Assembly: GCA_009741485.1 (NCBI GenBank)
Contig: CM019218.1
Location: 27,874,101-27,938,100 of the forward strand
DNA: 64,000 nucleotides
Direction: 5' to 3'
Source of the DNA: Malurus cyaneus samueli
Taxonomy: Eukaryota; Chordata; Aves; Passeriformes; Maluridae
Part shown: one piece after another, positions 33,185 to 46,535 of the stretch
Position numbering within the stretch: the first letter of the stretch is position 1
How the letters are laid out: every line of letters starts with the position of its first letter
Made by a program: the position numbers and the translations under genes
Notes under the pieces: generated by a model
The model's input: only the letters and a program-made list of their open reading frames with translations
Told to the model about the DNA's origin: nothing
Databases searched by the model: none

Positions 33185-35882
33185 TATTGCCTTTCCAGTC
33201 ACCTCCAAACAGTGGGTCGGGAAAGTTGTCCCAGAAAAGCAGACCCCAAGCACAACTAGGGTGCAGATGCCTATGAGGAAAGGAGGGGGGCTAGGACAAG
33301 GCTAGGACAAGCTGAACTTTGCAAATGTTTTTTTTATAAGTAGCTCACATTTGCTGTGATCTATGGTGGGAGTTGGGAACTGAGACTTATTGCAACCCCA
33401 TTCCCTCTATTGGATAATTAATGCTGATTCATAGCAGGTTCTATCTACGAATGTGTGTTTCGTTTTTCTCTGCAGGGTCCATGGTTCTTTGGCATGTTGT
33501 TATTCCCTGAAAGGTAATTGCAGTTGATATTCTCTCGGGGAAGGCTCATTAGCCAAGGGCAGGGTGGCGTTGCCAATCTCAGACTCTTTCAACAATTCAA
33601 TGCAAATATTTGCCCCAGAGGTTCAGTACAGCACTCCCAGCTCACAAAACAGTTCTTGGGTACAACATTTCTCTGAAAAAGCCTTAGATATATATGTATT
33701 TTCCATACAAGTAGCAAGAATTTTAGTTTAGGGGTTTTCAGATTAACCCTTCACTGTAAGTCAAAGCTACACAAGAAGGTTAGACAGGTTGCCTTGGGTT
33801 GTGGGAGTTTGTTCTTCCTTTTATAAATGACCAGCACAAAACCGTGGTTGAATCAGTAGAAAAGGCACCACATCTCACACTCCTCTGCATTCAGTCCTTT
33901 ACAGTCTGTTAACATTTACAAAATGCACGTCGAAGACACTTTTCTGCTGCCCACTATTACAGATGTACATTTGACTTCTTTCTCACCCATGTCTGCTGTC
34001 ATCTCTTTAGCTCCTTTCATCTCTCCTGCTAAATTAATTACCTCACTAATGGAAGGCAATGGAACTGAGGTATAAGGTAAGTTAGGGAACACAGAGCTGC
34101 TAATGCTATTTTACAAAGGTGAATATTCTATGTTTGCTCTATTTTTTTCCCCTCTGTTGCTCATAATTTTGAAAATCTTATTCTTCCATTTGAGTCTTGT
34201 CAGGTTGAGGAGCGTGATTCACAGCAACACTGCAGAGAAGATTCCGTTCTCACAGGAGAAAGTGGTCCCCACAGGTGAATAAAAAGGAAGCAGAGGGATA
34301 ACATCTAGGCTCTCAGACATCACCGTGCTCTCCATGTCAGTATAAAAGGATCTAGGAATTTTTATTTAGGGTGAATTAGATGGGAAATTCTCCTTGGTAA
34401 TGGAGTTAAGGGGCAGACTAGCCTTAATTCCAAACAATAGGCCCTGTGATTAAAGTGTATGTCTAACTGTCTTACTCTGTTTACATACTTCTAGTCGTCA
34501 TGGTTTTCCCATCACAGATAGCCAAGAACTCAAAAAGCAAAACTCATCTGTGCTGTATCACCACTGACTTTAATGCTGGTACATTAGAAAGAAAATTGCC
34601 CTGCACCGTGTGACTGTACAGCGAATAGCTCTCAAAGACCAGACACATGTGTCACCAGTTTTAATTCTCACTGACCAGAAGGGCTGCCAATCATCCTGTA
34701 CACCTCACCTACTAAAGGGACCAGAAGTTCATAGAAAAACACCTCAGTGCTGAGAATCTCTGTCAACAGTGTTTTCTATGCTGACAGTCTAGTCTTCAGT
34801 ACCGAGTCCAAACCCGTGTCCTAAAGTCCCATTGACTAAAGGAGAATGTGGGTGAAGGGCACAAGGCAGGATTCTGCAAAGTGGTTTTGCAGGTTGCCAA
34901 ATCTGCAGGTGTGACATGTTCAACATTCTAGGTCGTACTGATAGTAAATGTGGACAATCACTACCCTTCCAGTAAGCCCTCAGTACAAGAAAACATCAGT
35001 CCTTTAATTCATACTTTGGTGATTCACGGCCACAGCTTTTGTTTGACACTTCAAGTATCTCTCATGTCATGGTGGTACATTCTGCTTCTTCAAAAGCATT
35101 TTTCAAGATGAACTGGCTTTTCAGTGATGAAACATGATCAAGTTAACGTACTAATAGATTTAATTTTTAAAGTACATGCTAAATTTAAAACTTGTCTCAT
35201 GCATTTATAAACCATCACTAATAGTTCTATTGATCAGCGATATAAATAGCTCTAGCAGAAGCTTTTCTTTGATGTAGACAAACATAAACAGCACTGAAAA
35301 AATAGCACACAAGTGATTGTTCTGTATTCTTACCTTTAGGCTATATTATGATCACAATAAGACATATCTAGGCATGTGTCATAGTGGATAATACTATTTC
35401 TTGGGTGTTTCAGGGCACATGACTTTACCTTGGACTTCACAACAGCTGAGACTTGTCACTTAAAAGCATGGTACTGGCATTACTAAAAAAAAAAAAGCTC
35501 TACTAATATGTAATTATTAACAAATATACTGAGTTTTTTAAAGAATTGCTTCACATTAAATACTCACATCCTTGCATTTCTATTATTCATGTGCCAAGCT
35601 AAAAATAAACATTTGAAATATTTTCCTCTTTTATGGAAGAGATGATGGAGATGATTATTCATTTGAAATGAACTCTTGGATGAATTCAGCTACATTTTCT
35701 GGGCTTGGATCTCTTATTCCCAGTTGGGAACCCCACATCTTATCAGGTAATTTTGCTTCATTTTGCTTCAAAATATTGACTAATAAGAGCTTAGGCAAAC
35801 GCTTTTCAGTCATTCACAATATGTTCATTTGGGCTTCTAATTTCATTACTTTTGATGTGTCACTGATCACCTGCCACACTTG
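33185..35882. other. Gene-free AT-rich part of right arm
   Basis: Matches 2093-4800 reversed and continues smoothly into the unique flank. No gene or transposon is recognised. Differences from the left copy near 34125-34175 include substitutions and a short indel, more like allelic variation than pure homopolymer error. Confidence 0.55.
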
Positions 35883-36809
35883 CACTGTTTCCCAAAAGGT
35901 TATTTGAAATTATTTAGGAGACTAAATGAATAACAAATATGCCCAAGAAATAATCTGTCTGTGTGAGCTTTTGTTTTGTACAGGTATTCATTAGCAGCCT
36001 GATTCTGCTCCCCTTTCATTAGAAGAAGGATTTGGTCCATAAAGGAAACACATTAATCTTTGTTCAAAGAAAAATCCTGCTTGCTTTAATGTTCTCATAT
36101 ATTGGCACAAGCATGACCAAAACAAGAGCCATGTGAACCCTCTAGAGCTACTTTGCAACTAATGTTGCAGTACAAACCCAGGAACAGCCAGTTTTGCCAC
36201 TGGAGGTTGATTCCAGGTTTCAAACACTATGGAAAATAATCAGTTGCCTTTCTGCCCCCCTTCTCCTGGTTCAGATCACTTCCCCTGGCAAATGGCTTTT
36301 GATACCCAAGTAAGATCATATTTTTTGATCCAAAAGCAGGATTCTTTTTGCTGTTGTTTCCAGATTTGATTCATTGAAGAAGGTCCTGTCTGCAGCTCAT
36401 GTGCTCATGGTAACTGTTCCTGAAATAAAAATCTAACTAAGATTCTTAGTATTTGAGAGAGACATTGCTCTCATGACACAATCCTCCATAAATGGGAAAA
36501 GACATGCAAATATTTTGGCCCAGCTTTCCTCAGGCACCTAACAGTTTAACAGATTTTATTTTAGATTAACAAGCACAAAAAGAAGGGGATTTTGAACCCA
36601 CTGTACTGCAATTAGTATACTTGTTAGGTGGAGTTTTTCCTGAGAAGGGGTATATTATTGTACTGTATTTTTAAGCCGGGGATTTATTCTATTGGATTTA
36701 CCACAAAAATAAGTAAAATTAAATATTTTTTTTCCTCTGATAATGAAGTGTTATCAGGAGACACTTTTAACTCAGGTGGACTAACTAATTTTTGCTCAGA
36801 TCTGGATGT

Positions 36810-36851
36810 CCTGAAACACCAGGATGAGATCCTGAAACACCAGGATGAGAT
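36810..36851 (+). repeat. 21-bp perfect tandem duplication
   Basis: Two identical adjacent copies of CCTGAAACACCAGGATGAGA plus T. The perfect identity suggests a recent local duplication. No function is evident. Confidence 0.9.
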
Positions 36852-36994
36852 GGTTTAGTCTTTATATTTCCTTCTGAACAAAATACTAAATAAAGCCATT
36901 TCAATTCCAGTGAAACATATGCTAAATGATGTTGGTGTGAACATAAAGAAAAAACAGTCAGTAATACTTCATGGACCTCCTCATTTAAGCAGGA

Positions 36995-37060
36995 GAAGCT
37001 CTAGTGAAGTTAATGGAGTTTCAGTGATATAAGACCCTAGTAAGGTGAGAATTACACAAC
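36995..37060 (+). mobile_element. Possible ancient CR1/L3-like LINE relic
   Basis: The segment reads AGTGAAGTTAATGGAGTTTC, then TGATATAAGACCCTAGTAAG and GTGAGAATT. This recalls the AGT-GAAGTCAATGGAGTT phrase of old amniote CR1/L3-type 3' ends. The match is short and from memory of the family, so confidence is low. Confidence 0.3.
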
Positions 37061-39019
37061 TTGTGTTTAACTTGATGCTATTACTTTAAAAATAGAGTTT
37101 GCTTCACTAAATAACTGAAAATAAACACAAAACAAAGGGCAAATGAGACAAATTACAAGTAAGCATGCATGCAAAAAAGGTAAGTGCAAATTAGATTTGA
37201 ATATTCATGAGTCACAAATCATTGACAGTTTGAAATAATGCAAAACAGCTTTATAAATGAGGTTAAGGCAAGGGACATCAAAGAAAGGCATTGCTAAATC
37301 AATAGCAATTTGATTGTGCATATACTTGTAAATTGTGGTTACAGTTTTTGTGACATAGGAGAAAAATACCGCACATGAAGTGAAGAAGGGACACATAAAT
37401 ATTCTCTTTGAATGTGTTATTTTTTTGCAATTCAGCATTTACTTGGAGGCCTGATGTGTATAAAGTGACCAGATATAATTTTTTAATTTTTTCCCCCAGG
37501 AGAATGATAGTTCCCTTTGAGTATCCAATCTCCTGTGTTGTGTTGCTTAGCATGACAAAAAATTCAGTTGTTAACAATACCTGAATAGCAATACTGCAAA
37601 ACAGAATAAATACTCACTTCATTTGACTTCAGTAGATCACTTGCTAAAGAAAGTCCTGTCATCAAATCATAGCCAGTGGAGATTATCTACTTGTTTCAGA
37701 GAATTTAGCTCTCAAAAGTGGGAATCAGATGAGTTGAGGGTCTCGGAACAAATTGCTGGAGCACAGGGATTTAAAAGAATGATCACTTGGAGGATGGCCA
37801 GCCTGACCGTTTAACTCAGAGCTTCTTAATTTTTCTGGCTGTAAGCATCAATAAAGTATTGGGTCTCCTGTCTTATTTGTGAGTTCTGTGGATGTTTGAC
37901 GTTTAATGGTTTAAAATGTTGATGAGAACACAGAACCAAAAGGCAAAACTGTCAGAAATAATCTGCCCATTTAAAAATACTCCAGGGTGTTTGTTTTTCC
38001 TAGGAGTTTATATTTCGATTACTTAACACTCACGCTAATATACGAACCAATTCCCTTTCTTCAATGACTTTTACGTCCTGTGTGCCATCTTTATTCTCTG
38101 GCATGACAGATGAAGCTTCACCGGGTCAAGTGAAGCTAACTATATACATTTACCAATACTGATGGCAAAATCAAGCAGGGATATCCATTTGGAAATGGTA
38201 TAGGGTACTCTGGTTCTGTAAGAAGGAGCACATGACTTCTTGCAGTTCTGTCTTTAAAACCATCCATTCACATGAATGAAGCTGGCAATTAACTTATGTC
38301 AAAACATAGTAAAAGGAAAACCCCAGATGCTGAATAACTTAGGAAAAGGATAACTTTGTGTCCTGCCCAATCTCCTACATGAGCTTGTCAGAAGCTGATG
38401 TATCTCTCATGACATCACAATATCAAAAGATACCTGTATATGCCATGCTTGAATTTTAGAGAGCTTTGTGCAATAAATTCTTTAAATCAGTGTATTTCTC
38501 AGCATGAATAAACAACAGATAAGTTAGAAAAAGTAATTCAGAAATGAAAAAGACTGGATTGCTTTTTCAGGAACATTCCCTTCAACTTTCCCAATTTGTG
38601 CTGAGAGACATTAATCTTCCCTTGGGAAGAGTGAAACGGAAAAGTTACCTCTTGGGCTTAGCAGAGATCTTGAAATCAAGTCAGATTTCTTTCTGGCTCT
38701 CTCACTGGCCAGATTTATCACGGTTGAATTTTATGCATCCCTCCATATCTAAATTTCTTTCCTTTCTAAAAGAAAAGTCACCATAAATGGCTTTCTGGTT
38801 CTGTGAGATGAAATTAGTAAGAGAATGAGATCCTCTGATGTGAGCTACCAGTATATGTCCAATACCTTTGTCATCCCCGTTCAAAGGTCATTCTTTAGAT
38901 TACATGATATTACAGGTTTTGTTTGTCTATATATACCCTTGTGCTCTTTCAGTAAAGCACATCTTCATTTAAATGAGAAATTATGATCTCTTTACATTAG
39001 AAATTATTGTCAAAAACAA

Positions 39020-39034
39020 TGTGTGTGTGTGTGT
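39020..39034 (+). repeat. Short GT dinucleotide repeat
   Basis: Seven consecutive GT units, too short to be remarkable but a possible microsatellite. Confidence 0.8.
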
Positions 39035-39739
39035 CTAGAAGCAAAGGAGATAAATATCAAAACTCTTCTAACCTTTTCGGATCTACATTTCATGCATTAC
39101 CATGTAATATAAAAGTTGCTTAAGAAATATGGTTGTCCTGGATAGGGTCAGCTTTGACTAGATATTGCACTGCTTATGAAAATAAGTCAATGGTGTTACA
39201 GACCCTTCTTCAGTTCAGCAGAATACCAATAGCCTGTGTCAGGTGGAAGTTTCAAAGTGTTGGGTTATTTTTATTTTCTGGCAAACTCCTTTTTCCTGAA
39301 GCAAATGGAAAAAAAAAGTGAGTTGAAATAATCACAACCAGAGAACATGAGTCTCTACAGTACTCAGAAACTTGATTAAATTAATCAGGATTTTGACTTC
39401 CAATTCTTTCACAAATTTCTTTCTCTTCTTTTCTTATTGTGGAGTTTTCTATATCTTTCCAACAAACTGTCTCTACTGGTAATTTATAAACCTTAAAGTC
39501 TATTTTTGGCCTGTGACTAGGGATATAAACATTTTCACAACCTAGTATGTCATGCATGACCTGAAGCAGGCAATCCAGAGCAACTCAGACCATTTGAATG
39601 CCACATCACTGTTATGAATTATCAAATCAAATAAAGGGAGACTGGGCTCCCTGTAAAGTGATCTAGATTTGTAAACTTATATACATATCTTCCCAGGTTC
39701 AAGAGTGTAAAAATTTCTTTGAGAGCTTGCATTTTTTCA

Positions 39740-40190
39740 AAATCAGAGAATAAGGTGTGTTGGAAGGGACCTATCAGGATCAGAGTCCAACTCCTGGATC
39801 CCCAAGAATGACACCATGTGTCTGAGAGGATTGTCCAAACGCTTCTTGAATTCTGTCAGGGTCGTGCTTTGACCACTTCCCTTTGGAGTCTATTCCAGTG
39901 CCCAACCACCCTCTGGGTGAAGAATCTTCACTAAAAATCCAATCTAACCTCCCCTCGTACAGCTTTCTGCCATTCCCTTGCTGCCATTGGTGACCACAGA
40001 GAAGAGATCAGTGTCTGTCCAGCCTGTTCCCCTCATGAGGAAGTTGTAACTGCAGTGAGGTCTCCCCTCAGTCTCCTCTTCTCCAGGCTAAACAGATCAA
40101 GTGGCCTCAGCTGCTCATCATAGAGCTTCTCCTCAAGGCACTTCACCATCTTTGTTGCCCTCCTTTGGATACTCTGTAATATTTTTCTGC
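39740..40190 (-). mobile_element. CR1 LINE 3' fragment, antisense
   Basis: On the + strand the sequence is the reverse complement of an avian CR1 3' end. Phrases in order are TTGGAAGGGACC, CAGAGTCCAACTCC, TGTCCAAACGCTTCTTGAAT, CCAGTGCCCAACCACCCTCT, GGTGAAGAATCTTC, GAGGAAGTTGTAACTGCAGT, TCTCCCCTCAGTCTCCTCTT, CTCCAGGCTAAACAGA and TTTGTTGCCCTCCTTTGGAT. It is a 5'-truncated, untranslatable fragment of about 450 bases, the usual form of CR1 in bird genomes. The overlapping frame at 40101-40367 is not a gene. Confidence 0.95.
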
Positions 40191-43100
40191 ATCATCACCT
40201 TTGGCTGTCCGTCTCCTCATCGCATCTCCCCCACTTGTGCAGAAAAACCAAGAGAGCAGGTAACTCTCAATAATTACCAAATCTGCTGCAGTGGATTTCA
40301 AGTTCCCTGTGCAGTAGTCACCTTCAGCTGCATTTTGGGGAAAAATGTATTTCTATTGTATTTCTAGGCTTTTATTCCTGTCATTGACAGTGTACACCAG
40401 GTTTCTTTAAGGGTGAGGGATAAAGCTGTAATGATCTCCACTACTCTCCCATGGTAGGTTCCTCATAAGCAGGACACGGTTTATCCACCTTTGAATGATT
40501 CAATTGGGAGAGAACAAAAGTGTAAAAGTGGAACTCATGTCCAAATCTCTCTGGTTCCTGCCTTCCTGGCATTCCTTCTGAAAACTCTCAAAATTGTATT
40601 TGTGTGTGGTTGAATGAGATGGGAATAAGATGAGAAGACAGCCTAGCTAATTTTTATTCCTCTCTTAAGTCAGTCTGTGTAGGGATTTTTTTGTGGGTCT
40701 TTGATCACAATCCAGGAAGAAGAAGGGAGAAGACTAAAGTTCAAAACTGGCCAGCCCATCCTTGCAATGGATGGAAACGAATGCGCCAGTATAGAAATCT
40801 CATACCTGGGGAAAGGAAGAACTGCTAAGGTAAACAGGGGAGACATGGCTACAAACGGGAGGCACCAAACTCAGTGATCAGCTAGCAAATGAACAACCAG
40901 CACCTAAATTCTACAATGTAGCCTTGGCTGGTATACCAGTTGAGATGAGAAAAATTATGTAAGTTAACACAATGTGAATATTTGTGGATAATTTACTGTC
41001 AGCAGTGATCATGAGATCACAATGTATCCCTGAGGCACCAAGGGCCTGAAAATGCAGGTTTGCATGTAAATAAGTCCATAGTGATCTGACTGAAGACAAT
41101 GTTGATACAGGTAAAGTGTTCCTAGAACATTGCTTACATTTATAATCAACCATAACACAAGATATTTTCCCTTAAATATGCAATATATCCACAAGTTCTT
41201 CTTTGTTGATACAAGAAAACAGATCTACTTTTGGGGCATATGTGTTCTATAAGTTTTTCTTCCTAAATTTAATCCAAACTGCTAATGCTTCTGAAATAAA
41301 AAAAAAGTAATTACATAATACATTTTCTCTTTAGCGTAAGTCTAGTAATTGCCAAAAACTGCTTGTCAATACAATATTAGATCATGTGTGACCCAGATCT
41401 CACATGTGTCAACAAGTATACTTGTCTCCTTCTGTTATTTCAAATTACAGGAGAAAGACACATAATCCTCACTGATCAATTGGGAAAAAAATGCTTTACC
41501 TTTTGTTATTTCAATGCCATCTGTTAAAATTAACCAAATGCCAAACTTACTACATACATAGGGCACTAAAATGGCTTTTTAATTTAGCTTGCATATTTCA
41601 AGGAAAGCAATGCATTTCTATATACTCTGACTTCTTTACATGAATTATTATGTACTGCAAGTGACATCTACTGGAGAAAGCAGAGCTAAATGCCTACTCT
41701 ACAAACTTCTCTTTTTTTTTATTTTTTTATTTTTTCTGCTATTAAAAGGACCTTCCCTCCAGGAAATACAGCTGTTATTTTAAAGAAGCCTTGCACCTAT
41801 GTCCATTGAAATGCAGTTACAAATTGAAATGCAGTTACAAATGCAGTTACAAATCCCAGTGTAGTTAAAGCAAAACTGTCCTTTTCATGATACAGAAGGT
41901 ATAGGAGTATTTTTATTTTTTTTTTAATTTTTATTTGTTTTATTTTTTTTTTAATAGAGAAACTGTTAGTACCATGAATTTGCTGAGTTGACAATGGAAG
42001 ACTTTTTGAGAACAGCAGCTGTTTGATAACAGTGAGTAGTCATCCATGGTCCCATGAAATCATTCTGGATAGGTTATAAAAATATTCACCAAAAGAAATG
42101 TTAGCTACAGGTTGAAATTTGTAGCTTGCATGTTAACAGATGTTACAATTTAACAGAAATTTACTTGAAGACCTGACACAGAACCATGCTACTGTCAATA
42201 TTATTGACGTTCATACCTAGAAAGCTTGAAAGCCTGTGCATTGCATTATATTACATATGGTTGAAGCTAGCTATTTGACACAAATTTAATAAATACCTAC
42301 ACTTTGTTAAAATGATTGCAATCTGTACCTATCAACTGTTGTACAAGTTTAAGGCCTAAGAGCAGCATCTTTAAGAAACACCTCTTCTTTCAGCGAAATA
42401 TGATCAAATTCCCAGGAACACTGGGCACAATATGTAAGCTGTGAACTCAGAGTTTCAGTGCCACTCAAAGTTCCCAGGAGAGTGTTTATTTCTTAATACG
42501 AATTCCTGAATTCTTGCTTAAAAGCCAGTTCTAGACCTTGTTTAGTAGAAACACCAAAAAATTCAGACTGTTCTTACTTGATACCAACACAGTGAAGCCT
42601 AAACAACCATGCCAAACACTTTCAAAATTGCAATGGAAAATCACTTCTAAAATAACTAAAAATCTGGGAGAAATTTCCCTAGTGTAGACCAAACACTAGG
42701 GTTTAAATGAATATTCCCTACCAAACATGGAAATTAATTTCTGAGCCAGAGAAATCAGGTCAGAAAGTAAATCAATAGCTAACAGCCATTTAAAAATTTG
42801 TTTATCTAATACAGAGCTTAATTTATTTGAAATTTCTTTCATCAAATACACTTCCCTTTTATTTTATAAGGAAAATCTGATGGTTGTAGGTTAGGCTTTA
42901 AAGCAGTGAAAAGGGACATCCTTTCATGCAGCAGTCAAAGGAAGATACATTTGTCTGTTTAGAATAAGTGCAGGAGGAGAGATACCAATAATTGTTGAAA
43001 TGAGATTAAGTGGATAATCTGTATGTAATATGTCTGGGCCTGATTGTCCCCTCTAGCAGTAAAAACCTACAGAAGAGGCTAAAGGGATGATATTTCCCAA

Positions 43101-46100
43101 AGGATTTGCATGTAGAAAAGGCTCCTGAACTGCTCCAGTGCAGGTGAGTCCTACTCTTGTCTTACTCTCTGGCAGAATAAACTGGAGAAATGTCTCAGAC
43201 ATGCTGGATTCCAGAGTTCAAAACCATCTGTGTGGAGATAGATCACATGTGTTCACCTGAGCTCGAAGTTCTTGGCACCTCACTCCACCCTTTGGCAATA
43301 TTGCTACGTCCATATTCATTCTCAAGCTTCCCTGGCCCCTGGCTGTCTCCTGGGATTCAGGTTTTCCACAACAGATACGGATGAATCTGTGGAAGGTACA
43401 TCTCACATGTTGTCCCTTCCAAGAGATTACTCTCTACATTTTCTCTTTAGGACCCCTCGTGATTTCCAGAGTGCTCATACAGAACCCTGAGAAAGAAGAA
43501 TAATGCAAAAAAGTGATATGAAGAAAAATCATGATGCAAATATGTAGAGCCTTTCACCTTTATTCTTGGAAGCATATCAAGTTTTTTTGATTTGTGAATA
43601 CAGAACTGAGAGATTAAGGGAACGCTAATAACGACACTTTTTTAAGCATTAGTATTGCCTGTTAGAACTGGTATTCTCTGGACAGGCAATATAAAAAATT
43701 ATCATGCAATGGACCTCAAGGTTTGCCAGTGCCATGTAATTCACACTTTACAATATCCTGTCTTATCTAAGTTCGCGTTAGTGGGAATTGCCAGAAATTA
43801 ATTCCTGTTGTCTGCATGATTTGAGATTTTTCCCACCAAGCAGAGGCTGATCTCTTCAAATAGGTTTCCATTTCTGACCTAAACTAAGCTTTCCAAATAT
43901 TTAAAATTAAATTTCGATATCATCTTCTAAGCAGTGCTTGCCAAATGCCTTGCAAATGTCTAAAATAGACATATATTTTTAGAATTTGGAAGAGTAACAT
44001 ATTCTAAAAAATCAGCCCTACACGATAATCTAGCTTTTTGCTGTAATCAGGCTTCAATCATTTTTGTTCAACAATTTCATTTTTCTTATTTTCTTTAACA
44101 ATTGCATAATGTAGCAGTTGCAGAAGTGAAAATGTAAATTGCCCATTGGAGAATTAGTTCTGATCAGATTCTCCTTTGATGTTTTGGTGCTTTTATATTA
44201 GTGTAAGGGGAGTGTAAAAGTGTAAAAAAAAAGGGAAGTGGATAATAAGAGTGGAAACAGTACTGGAGTTCCCATTTGGACATTAAACACCTGTACAGAA
44301 AGTTTGCAATGCACAGTTGTTAGCCAACAGAAAGGAGAATGTGATCAGCAAAGCATTTGAGGAATGAATCATGAGAACAACTCCTTCATGATGACAACGA
44401 GAAATAATTTTTATTGGTGAAAAAAAAGAAAAGATTCTCTAGGCCTACTCATACATATTGTTTGACCACAGAAAACAAGCCAAAGCCTCCTGACTACACT
44501 TTTGGTAAATGACTATATGGCACTTGATTATGTGTGTCTTGACTTCTGGTGTGAGGAACATGAAGATTATTTCCTGTGGTTTTGCTTGAGACATGTGGGA
44601 GCAAGATTTCATCTTTCATAAGCTGCCAACCTGATTTCACAGAGTCTTGGAAAGCATGTCCTCTGGGGAGGAGTATCCACAACCAAGTTGATGTTCTGGA
44701 TTGCTCTTTGCTTCCTGACCTTTAGATTAGCAAAGCATGCTAGCAGGTATTTGTAAGATTATACATGTCCATCCATCTGTCTAGTGTCTCTGCTTCTAAG
44801 GTGGTTGCTGTGCATCCTTCACTTTACCTCAGGGGCTCAACATCTTTTCTGTCTCACATGGCCTTCCTTTCAAAAGGTCTAGGAAAAAAAAAAATCTGAA
44901 TTAGTAGATGAAAATGTTCCTAAGTAGAGCTGTCCTGAAATCTTGTGAATATCCATTTTGATAATCCAACACCTAGAGAAGTTTATTGTTGCAATGTAAC
45001 TTGCAAATGTAACTGCATTGCTGTATAACAGCTAATGTGCTATGTCCTTGAGATTCATCTTCTTGTGCTGGTGAGATCAATTGACCAAAGATTCTAAACC
45101 ATTTCTAGCCTTCCAGCTTTAACCTTGCAAGATGTGGTATGCAAGTAAGTATTCAAAGTTCATCTGCTTACCCAGAAGCTTTTTTAGAAAAAGTCCTGAA
45201 GCTCTTTAATCTGCACCTTTGGACTGAAAATTTCCCAAGCACATGCTTTTTCTTGGATCTTGTGATATTTTCAGTTCTAGTTTCAGTGAAAAGTACTGTA
45301 AACACAGCCTTTCTCATGATGTTCAGCACTCTCATACTTCTAACATAGGAGAGACCATATTCTCAGGTGAAAAAGAGGTGCAACCTTATCTTTAATGTAT
45401 CTCTGTCCCTTTTAGTTTCTCAAAAAAGCTCTGAGGAGTAGGCTGTGACAAAATAGGATCCTGGTGGATCCAACATGAGTGATCAAACAAGTGCACAGAT
45501 CCTCAGGATACTCTTACAGGGAAACTTCAATCTCTTCCACAGAGAAGTGTCAATGTCTTATAATGGACAATATTGAATAAGTCCATCAGAAGACTGAGAT
45601 ATTCTGTGACTGTACTACTGTATTATCATAACAAAAATAAAATATTGAGATTAAAAAGCATATAAATAACATTTTCATATACTTTAATTTGGTTATATAA
45701 ATAAACATATTTTAAACAAAGAAAAAGCTTTTAGATGCATCAGTTCTTAACAGGGTTTTTAAGAAAAAACAGGCCAATTATATCTTTGAGATGTGTGTGT
45801 CTGATAGATGGAATCATCTGTCACGAATCTCTCCTCTTACATTTCATGTTGCTGTATATCGTTAATGAAATAGGAGGGAACTTGCTTATATAGAAGGACT
45901 TCAGTTTCCAGTATATAACTAAGCTTGTTTACAGATTACTTCATATTTTTGCAAGACGGTGTCACAGTCCAGAGACTCAGAAATTAAAAGATGAATTTTT
46001 AAAAAATTAAAACATATAAATAATGACAAATTTACATTATTTTCAGATTTCTAACATGCCAAACCCAGGAACTTGTCAAATATTCCTCATTCTACAAAAA

Positions 46101-46420
46101 GGCCTGTTCCTAAAAGCCTTATTTCAGGTTGTGTAAAGAGAAAAAAGTTCCATAAAATAAAAGGAGACTTCATAAACTGGAAATATGATCAAGTGATTAA
46201 GCTGTAGACTCTGAAAAGTTCATATTTGCTATCCCAGAAATTCTGTAAGTAGCATAAAGATAGTATTTTTACAGGTGATCGCTGTGTTTGTCATTAGTTG
46301 AATGCTCTCACTGCATTGTTTTTGTCTTGACTTCTGTAATAGCTTTCATAAGTGTCAGTGTATATATTAGAAGCTCTGAACATGGCTAGCCCTCTTCTTT
46401 TGAGAAGAAATAAATACAAG
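40191..46420. other. Unique AT-rich DNA, gene-free
   Basis: No coding gene, tRNA or further clear transposon is recognised over this 6.2 kb. There is a short tandem array at 41805-41852 and T-rich runs at 41710-41740 and 41910-41955. Likely intergenic or intronic. Confidence 0.6.
41805..41852 (+). repeat. 18-bp tandem repeat, 2.7 copies
   Basis: The unit ATTGAAATGCAGTTACAA occurs twice in tandem (41805-41822, 41823-41840), followed by a partial copy beginning ATGCAGTTACAA. No function is suggested. Confidence 0.85.
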
Positions 46421-46535
46421 CTGGGAGCCAGGAGTTCTGGATCTGCCACTCACCTACTTTGTGGCCCAAAACTCGCCGTGCCCCTTTCCTCTCTCAGTTC
46501 TCTAATCTGTGGAGAGGGAATTATAATATTTTTCA
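46421..46535 (+). mobile_element. MIR-like SINE relic
   Basis: The order of phrases follows MIR/core-SINE: GGGAGCCAGGAGTTCTGGAT, CTGCCACTCACCTACTTTGT, a CC-rich middle, CTCAGTTCTCTAATCTGTGG, then a GAATTATAATATT segment corresponding to the usual AATAATA stretch. Divergence is high, as expected for a very old amniote SINE. Confidence 0.65.

Larger units (their letters stand above)
27090..35882 (-). repeat. Right arm (L') of inverted repeat
   Basis: This arm is the reverse complement of 2093-10948. It continues without any break into unique DNA at 35883, whereas the left arm ends at an N gap, so this copy is the better candidate for the true locus. Its order from the left is: microexon candidate at 27541-27566, splice donor at 28695 (- strand), CpG island at about 28795-29105, TGACA block near 30030-30400, small CpG patch at 32150-32320, and larger CpG island at 32650-33100. 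Confidence 0.95.
35883..39739. other. Unique AT-rich flank, gene-free
   Basis: Clean sequence without a convincing coding frame; the longest frames are under 95 codons and show no motif. It holds a perfect 21-base tandem duplication at 36810-36851, a possible ancient LINE relic near 36995-37060, and a short GT repeat at 39020-39034. Intergenic or long-intron DNA is the likely nature. Confidence 0.6.

Noticed and set aside
2093..35882. Biological palindrome such as an amplified gene pair or sex-chromosome palindrome
   Set aside because: The N gap at the outer edge of one arm, the poor-quality spacer and the reversed image of the adjacent contig favour an assembly fold-back. Kept only as an alternative to test by read mapping.
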